DNA of 64,000 nt from Parelaphostrongylus tenuis (Eukaryota; Nematoda; Chromadorea; Rhabditida; Metastrongylidae). The position numbers and the translations under genes were made by a program. The stretch lies in NCBI GenBank assembly GCA_019055375.1, contig JAHQIW010006271.1, positions 221,514 to 285,513 on the forward strand, read 5' to 3'. Under the pieces are notes generated by a model, which saw only the letters and a program-made list of their open reading frames with translations, was not told where the DNA came from and made no database searches. How positions within the stretch are numbered: the first letter of the stretch is position 1; every line of letters starts with the position of its first letter. Positions 57,875 through 64,000 of this stretch are shown one piece after another.

Positions 57875-59120
57875 AGGTGCAGAAAAAATTCTGATCATTT
57901 TTCCAGATATTTCAACAATGGCAAAATATTGCGCATAAACGAATGGATTCATTCAATTGAAGGAATAATTACGTTTATCATATCAACATTCATAACAATA
58001 AAGAATGATTATTTATAAAACATTTTCAAAATGATCTCTATAGATTCACGAATTCTCGCAAGAATTTTTAACGATGCTCGCACACGTTTTCCGCCGTAAT
58101 TTCGTCCCTAGAGCGTGTCGAAGCCATTTTGAGATCGTCAATGGTAGTGTGGACAGTAGCCGAGACTTCTTCCTCCAGTATGGACCATACGGAGTAATCT
58201 ATTGGGTTGAGATCCGGTCAACTTGACCAGCAAATGTTCTTGTCTCAAAAGCCTGTAAGCAGCTCGTGACAAATGGCAATCGTTGAGTGGGTTTAATGCG
58301 CAGAAGCTCAGTGCTGCTGAAGCATGAAACCGTCGACGCCAAGTCTTGAGTACTTCAAAGCTCTAGTACGCCTCATACAGCTTGCTGCTGACAGCTGGCA
58401 GCGCTCGTTTTGACGTTTTTGTTGATGAGGACTTACGGCGTCTTTCCGATGGCGCAAATGCCGGCTCAGACCATCTCGGAGGCCGATAAATGGCTGCGGC
58501 TCATGGTTTTTGGTACTGTGGGCATCTGTTGATCATTTTTGGAAAGTAGACGTCAATTCTGGCAATTATGGCGTGGTTCAACCGTAAATATCTTCTCACC
58601 CGTAAAAGCACCTTCGACAAACGAGCATCATCTATCTGACGAATCATTTGGCAAATATTTGAAAGCTGTTTTTCTTTCATCTTCCTGTCCAGAAAGTGAA
58701 CATGGGCGATCTTATAGCAGCGCTCTACTCGCTAATCCTGAGCTTCCAAACCATCTGGCGCATCGAACGTCGGATTTCATTTAACATGGTAACGGATTTT
58801 CTAAATGTTTTCCGGAGTACACGAAATGATTGAACGACCTTTTTCGAGGACGTTCCTCTATCCCTCTAGTCTTTCCAAAACATTTCAGAAAGCAATCGAT
58901 TTCGACAATGTTGCTTATCTACATTTTCGTCTTGTGCCCCTTAACTACTGCGATAGCTGATTTTTACGATCCATAACTTGAGCACATTTGATGATAAGCA
59001 TTTAAGAAAACAGATTTTAGACCAAAATTGAGCGAAGAATTCAAACAAAATTGTGAGCAATAATGAAAAATATTGCATCAATGCTAAACAACAAAATGCA
59101 AATTTGTCAGGACTTTCCAC
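57875..59120 (-). mobile_element. Tc1/mariner-superfamily element A, decayed
   Basis: The minus strand encodes scrambled pieces of a transposase: EKIFTVEPRHNCQN then R.LLSKNDQQ (58640-58540), MVWAGICAIGKTP (58490-58440), and PDLNPIDYSVWSILEEEV then HTTIDDLKMASTRSRDEI (58220-58100), the latter being the third catalytic Asp region. The wording resembles the ITmD37-type lineage known from nematodes. The 3' end (AAGGTGCAGAAAAAATTCTG) is at 57875. The 5' portion at 58995-59115 is an inverted homologue of the start of element B. Stops and frameshifts are many. Confidence 0.75.
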
Positions 59121-59154
59121 GAAATTTGTACATATACACATATATATTTTGTAT

Positions 59155-59490
59155 ATATATACAGGGTGCAGCAAAACTGTTGTGAATTTTGTATTTTGTT
59201 AAATTTGGCATTAAAATAATACGTTTCAATAATGCTGGTAATTTTATTGAATTCTTTTCACAATTTTGGATTAAAATCTGTTCCATATACTTGTCTATTT
59301 TCATTCTTGCTTAGAATGAAAAACGCCTCGACTATTCGTTACTTTAGCGTAGAGGAGCTCAAAACGGCTTTAACACACGCTTGAGACGAAATTACGGTGG
59401 GAACGTGTGTGAGCATTGCTAAAAAAATTTCGCAAGAGACTTCGTAAATGTATGGAGGCCAAAGGAGTTGGTTTTGAGGAATTGTTACAG
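59155..59490 (+). mobile_element. Tc1/mariner-superfamily element B, internally deleted
   Basis: It starts CAGGGTGCAGCAAAACTGTT at about 59161, an inverted-repeat-like end resembling that of element A. After ~180 nt it jumps to the transposase C-terminus, EELKTALTHAWDEITV then a RASIAKFRKRLRK-like tail and CMEAKGVGFEE. The catalytic region is deleted. A and B are head to head across a TA-rich spacer. Confidence 0.65.
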
Positions 59491-59611
59491 CCTTTTTTGT
59501 TCACAGTCATAACTAGATATGGTAAACGCAACAATTCCTTCAGTTGACGAACCCCCTCAACGGTTGATTGATGACAGCAGTGATGAGTTGTATTGAAGAA
59601 GGAATGGTAGC

Positions 59612-59700
59612 AGATTAGTGGCCTCGGCAGTGTAGTGGTAGCACTTGCCCCAGTATAAGTGAAACACTGGTTCAACTTCCGCCTGCGGTTGGATATTGTG
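59612..59700 (+). repeat. tRNA-like SINE head
   Basis: GGCCTCGGCAGTGTAGTGGT and ACACTGGTTCAACTTCCGCC have the tRNA-like box spacing and match the head of the 3580-3955 element in a diverged form. Confidence 0.6.
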
Positions 59701-60419
59701 CATATCACTCAGCATCATCGGATCATACGGCAACGTTGTCGTGAGATTGGGCGATAAAAACTGTTCTATCTTGCACAGAAATAATAAGGATCTAGAGTTT
59801 GCCTTCCAACGATTCTTGTACAGGACATGCATTTCGAGACGAGTATTCATTGAAAAAGGAGAGCTCCATTAATCTTTTTGAGTTTTGCTTTTTTATCGTA
59901 TTTGATTCTATGTTGCCTCTTGTGTACGTCTGCGCATATATTACAGATTCAATTTGGCTTGCGCTCTGCAAAACGACTCGTATGGTCTCATATTCGGGAC
60001 AAATACACTTGTTGCTCTCATATTACAGGCCATACTCACAGTCGTCGTCATATCTCCTCTTGGCCTAGCGCTCTCCATTAGACCGCAGGTATTTTAGACA
60101 ATTTTTAAACTGTTATCTCCTTACGCTCGATTACATGAGCCATGAATAGTTAAAATTAGTCGCTTTTTTTAACATGTACAACCTTTCCTTTTCAGAAATC
60201 GAAAACCAACCCAAACAAAGCATCTTAATATCAAATATCATAGCTAAAACTTCTTAGTTCTCATTCTTATATTGAATTCATCGATGCCTTTTTGCTCTGT
60301 CTGAGCCAGTTGCAAATTTATCAGCAATCGCTCGAAAAACTTAAACCCCTGGATACTGCATTAGGTGCTACTTTTTCGAAAAGGTCTATTTATGGCACAC
60401 TAAAATTCATAACGAAACA

Positions 60420-60965
60420 TGTTTCTACACCGGCCGCACCCTTTAACCATTAGTTCGCCGGGAACACGAAAAGCTTATGAGCGTGTAGAGGAAATCTTGT
60501 AGTATTAGAATTAGACGTCTTATGTGGCGTTTCTTCCGAAATAAAAGAATTCCTGATTGAATAACGTAAATTGCACTACTTGAGCGTAACTCACCAGTTT
60601 CTTTGATCGATCGCCGTCTTGAAACGGCGAGCATATTCTCTGATACACTGCAGAGAAACGATCTTTCTAGAAGAAAAGCATAGTGTTAGAATCGTTGAAT
60701 TTTACGTTATCGAATACTGCTAATGGACTAGAGAAAGGGCTCTGTTCTGCGAGAAAAACGGGCGGGTGAATCACAAATGTTTCCCCAATGCTTAAGCGTT
60801 AGAAATGGACTTTTTCAGAAAGCAGCACGTAGCGTAGTAGCCAGAATTATAAGCTTTTGAATGATTGTCAAAAGTGCAGTGGAAAATATTTATCCAGAAA
60901 AAGGGTTATTTATTCACTTGTTTCCCGCTGACAGGAAAGAATCTATACCTCCCAACCCGAGATTT
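60420..60965 (+). repeat. Dispersed repeat R1 copy
   Basis: GAGCGTGTAGAGGAAATCTT, GGCGTTTCTTCCGAAATAAA, GAGAAAGGGCTCTGTTCTGC and AAGCTTTTGAATGATTGTCA correspond in order to R1 at 55480-56330. It lies in intron 8 of SLC19 copy 3. Confidence 0.55.
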
Positions 60966-61418
60966 TCAAAGTACCATGAAAACAAAATATGATGTCTTCA
61001 TGATCTTTCTGCTTGAGTGCTAGCAAGTAGCCAGTGCTTGAAGCGAGCTAAATCTTAAAGTTGTTGATTCCAACATTTGGCCCGGCCACCAAGTTTTTTC
61101 TGGAAAGGTTTGTAATTTTACAAATTTAGCAAATGTTATTATCAGACGAAATGTGAATTGCCTAGTTCTTTTGAAAGCCTCTCTCATTAGTGCAAATGCA
61201 AGTAACGCCATTGGACTTATGTGAAAGAGCGACTACACTAGATTAAATCTAGTTGCCTCCATCCAAAATTCGGCTGCATACGCGCAAAATGAGAAAACGC
61301 TATATAGCCTAAGCTTTTTGAGAGCAAAGTTTTTCTTTTTTAGTTTGAAGTCTACTCCGGCTATCACTTCGTCGTGTCGTTGATATATCTCCTACCACCC
61401 CCTTTCATCAACTCTTAA

Positions 61419-61860
61419 GAAAACTGAAAGCACTTTATTGCCGAGTTTACGTGATACAACGGATCTAGTATAATTATGAAATTATACAATTATAATTATA
61501 AATTCCTATGTGGAGGCAATATATATTCAGTTTAATGGAATTGATTAGATGCTACTATGCCACTTATGTTGAATCTCATGAGACCCATAGTATTGTATAC
61601 GTTCGCTTTCTTTATACTCTAGGGACCGTGTGTGTTCAATAAATAATTGAAGAACAGAATTCGCAATGTGATGACAAATTTAAGATTCTGAAACTATGAT
61701 CTTGCTTTTTCATCAACGTTATAATTAACAGCAGTGGAATAAAAAAACCTCTTGATCACGCTTCACCGATGACATCATCAATAATGTGCAGTCACTGTTG
61801 ATATTCACGGTAAACATTATCACTAACGAAATGTCCTGCTGCTACAGTACAACTTGCTGA
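61419..61860 (+). promoter_or_regulatory. SLC19 copy 3 3' flank
   Basis: 61633-61800 (TTCAATAAATAATTGAAGAA, CAGAATTCGCAATGTGATGA, CATCATCAATAATGTGCAGT) matches the downstream flank of copy 1. AATAAA near 61637 is a possible polyadenylation signal about 220 nt after the stop. Confidence 0.45.
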
Positions 61861-62339
61861 CGTTTAGTCACTCCAAAAAGGAAAGCTTGATTTTTCCATC
61901 GAAGCTACTGAAAAACGGCTTCAACATCTATTCGTCAATGTTCTGGGTTCTCATCGAAAGAATTTATGTAATAGTTGTAGTGTTTCCAGCTTTCATGTTT
62001 TTCGAGCTTGTAAAAACTTTTCGAAACGACCTATTCCAATGATTCCGACGACATCAAACCGTACACAAAAATTTCCGACTTAAAACAGATATATGAGCAA
62101 CTCTCTGAATAGATTCGTTGAATGAATTTTGTTGGCTTAAAAACTATTCTTATCCACCTAAGAAAACGCGATATCGTCCACAGTATTTGCTTCACAGCTC
62201 TAAGTAGTAACACAAAGACAAAACTATCCATAAAAGTTTTGAGATGAACAGTCAAGCTGATCTAGGGATTCTTCTAAACCGAAATTTCAATGGCATAAAA
62301 CAAGTAGTCCTCACCTCTTATAAAAATGCTGCGGAGGTC
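61861..62339. other. Unassigned sequence
   Basis: The hydrophobic frame at 61854-62042 has no family signature. No exon context recognised. Confidence 0.35.
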
Positions 62340-62402
62340 ATAATGGAGATATTTTGGTTTCGAGGTTTTCTTAAGACCACGCTCAAATTCCAACATATTT
62401 TT
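62340..62402. mobile_element. F1 end fragment
   Basis: TTTTCTTAAGACCACGCTCA with AATTCCAACATATTTTT is the outer right flank of F1. No further F1 sequence follows. Confidence 0.45.
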
Positions 62403-63140
62403 ACTTGGAATATTGGATGGTCCGTCCTTCATGAATAGTGCGAACGCCCAGCACATCCTTCTAATTCGTCTCTCTTTCTCAGCGACTAAGTTCGTCCATA
62501 GGCTTATGGGGTTCATTGTCGAGCATGGGCCCACTGGCGCGAGTTTTCATACACCGTGTGATACTATAGAATATACGCAGGTACGAATACAGCAGACGCG
62601 AACACAGATATGGTAGTAAAGCTGATTAGTTCTTTTCACGGACACATCCGCCCAACGTGGTATGTGGTCGTCCTCGGGACGGCTGTAATCTCACTGGCGT
62701 TTCGTTCATTGTCGTCTGATCTTCTTAATATATGAGTCGGCCCATCTTTGCTTAGCTATCGATGTGAATTACTCTGGAACATAGAAGGTGAGATAGTCCT
62801 TAGATCTGAGTGTGCGCAAGCCGATTAGATGTTGTGAGTGTCGGTTGAATTTTAGAAGACAACGTCCAAGCAACTGTGTGAGTCCTTCGCAAGTAATGTC
62901 TTGACGTGGTTGAAGCATCAGCTCACGTCTCCCCTGCGTTTAAAAGCAGCTTTGGAAGCACTGTTGAATCGAAAAGTTTCGTCGCGCGTTATTTGTGTCC
63001 GTTATTTGGGTCGATTGCATCTTCAAGAGGCCCGAAGGCGGCCTACGCTGCTTTTCTATTCTGACAAGTTTATCCTTCATTGTTGTTCTCCAATTCAGCG
63101 AGCGATCAAGATACACGGACGATAAGTTCCCCGCAATAAA
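62403..63140 (-). mobile_element. RTE retrotransposon 3' fragment (C-terminus)
   Basis: Minus-strand frames from 63140 downward give RKAA.AAFGPLEDAIDPNN, LFDSTVLPKLLLNAGET (family LFDSTVLPALCYAAETW), a RGRPHTTLGG block (family RGRPPTRWGD) and the terminal DVLGVRTIHEG (family KRCWGPH). It belongs to the subfamily of the 16.4-18.5 kb copy, which lacks just this end. Frames are broken. Confidence 0.75.
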
Positions 63141-64000
63141 AAGATCCGTTTCAGTTTGATATGTTCATCCACTGCACCAATGGTTTATTTCATAATGGTT
63201 CTTCGTGCAATTTATGCGTAGCGGCGCAATCTTTGAGCTTCGTTATGGAATGGAAAGGAAAGAAAAATTCCCGCTTCGGGCTTATGAGTTCCTCATTCAG
63301 TACAGACGTATATAGGTCTGTTCTTCAGTAAGACGTAGCTTCGTGTGTGAGAATATGAAGAACACCGGAATCAACAGCAAATAAGACGAAGAACAGCTAA
63401 AAAAGGTTCAGTGCATAGAATTTTTTCATCGAATGGTGTACATGTACCTAATCAATTAGAGGGTTCGTCCCATCAAATCCAGACTTCACAATCCACGCCT
63501 GCAGTGCGGCGGTGACACAGCTTTGGCAAGAATTTATGGTATGCGCTTCTTAAAAAAGGAGTCCGACTTTTCTATTCGAAATATGGACAAAGGGGAGGGT
63601 ATAATGTAAAGGGGAGCTTGATATTAAAGTTCGTGTCTACGACAGTGTTCGAGAGTAGTAGGATGAAAAAGTTCTTATGTAGAAAGGATCCAATCCTTGA
63701 TCGGGCAGAACGACCAATAGTACTAGAAGCTGTGAAATTAAAAAAAAAAAAAAAAAAAAAATAAAAGTTTGACGCCATCAATTGCTTTTTCTACAGTGGA
63801 ACAAGTGAAAATAATTAGTAATAAGCGAGCGGGCCAGAGATGGTAATTCCCGGACAGACTTTCTTACCTATTGTCATCTCAAATTAAAAAAGACTTTATT
63901 TAGATTGTGATTATAAGTACAGGCCTAAGACAGAATAATGATTGATCTGGTTATTTATAATGATGGTGAGTTAATGGTCAAAGTTTACAATGCCTTAGGC
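63141..64000. other. Unassigned sequence with an A22 tract
   Basis: A homopolymer of 22 A occupies 63740-63761. It could be a retrotransposed tail, but no element body was recognised upstream. Nothing else identified. Confidence 0.4.

Larger units (their letters stand above)
48103..61418 (+). pseudogene. SLC19 transporter copy 3, recently disrupted
   Basis: All nine exons are present at boundaries equivalent to copy 1: 48103-48234, 49558-49716, 49815-49906, 50147-50353, 51601-51755, 51898-51994, 56839-57031, 59947-60088, 61344-61418. All donors and acceptors are GT-AG. Exon 4 is 207 nt instead of 206: an extra base near 50297 shifts the frame after VSLVFAV, and the shifted frame meets TAA in exon 5, truncating the product at about 203 residues. 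Exon 3 has a compensated local shift (YFFVYLRESSKEEF where copy 1 has YFAYIYVKIPKEEF). Exon 9 has an extra C in a C run, giving a short altered tail. Exons 6-8 are well kept, for example LTRYLQVNWSKWGELCLAAC. Either a young pseudogene or sequencing errors in a real gene. Confidence 0.8.

Noticed and set aside
5506..61418. Treating the three SLC19 copies as one very long gene or as an operon
   Set aside because: Each copy has its own start exon, acceptor-like leader site and terminal exon, and copies are 8-15 kb apart, far beyond nematode operon spacing.
61854..62042. Hydrophobic 62-residue frame after SLC19 copy 3 as an extra exon
   Set aside because: No counterpart at the same place after copies 1 and 2, and the family C-terminus is already encoded by exon 9.

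Overview
This window looks like repeat-rich nuclear DNA of a parasitic nematode, most likely a strongylid (clade V, hookworm-like). The reasons are short coding exons (76-207 nt) split by AT-rich introns, T-rich YAG acceptors, acceptor sites 16-22 nt upstream of start codons (the spacing of spliced-leader trans-splicing), and repeat families common in such genomes: RTE-type non-LTR retrotransposons, mariner/Tc1 elements, a Penelope-like element with a GIY-YIG domain, tRNA-headed SINEs and many fold-back elements. The genus is an inference; nothing here fixes it.

The only host gene family I can support is SLC19 (reduced folate / thiamine carriers; the C. elegans FOLT proteins). Three tandem copies lie on the + strand. 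Copy 1 (5506-15570) reconstructs by hand into nine exons with matching phases and an open 426-residue frame. Copy 2 (23299-32836) is a decayed pseudogene with exons 1-4, a scrap of exon 5, and exon 9. Copy 3 (48103-61418) keeps all nine exons at the same boundaries, but has a +1 insertion in exon 4 that leads to a stop in exon 5, a local compensated frameshift in exon 3, and a shifted C-terminus. The copies share flanking sequence and intron-1 tRNA-like repeats, so the duplicated unit included flanks.

The rest is mobile or repetitive DNA. 1-5.3 kb: RTE and mariner scraps and two fold-back elements, one made of two tRNA-like SINE heads. 5.5-15.6 kb: copy 1, with SINE heads, an RTE 3' fragment and a deleted mariner in its introns. 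16.4-18.5 kb: RTE 5' half. 19-22.8 kb: three members of a fold-back family (called F1 here). 23-33 kb: copy 2, holding a mariner split by F1, which is itself split by a TATCAC-rich fold-back, plus an RTE that replaced exons 5-8. 33-41 kb: degenerate repeats and a ~172-bp tandem array. 41.7-44.4 kb: a 2.7-kb palindrome of two head-to-head Penelope-like fragments, each with a hammerhead-ribozyme-like motif, one arm interrupted by an insertion with a 10-bp target duplication. 45-47 kb: fold-backs and SINEs. 48-61.5 kb: copy 3, with an RTE (carrying a nested SINE) and two Tc1/mariner remnants in its introns. 62.4-63.1 kb: another RTE 3' fragment.

No operon, CRISPR array or clearly new protein system is visible. 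The most novel-looking items are the Penelope palindrome with its ribozyme-like motifs, the tRNA-headed fold-back, and the birth and decay of the SLC19 array. All calls come from reading the sequence and recalling family motifs; no alignment or search was run.
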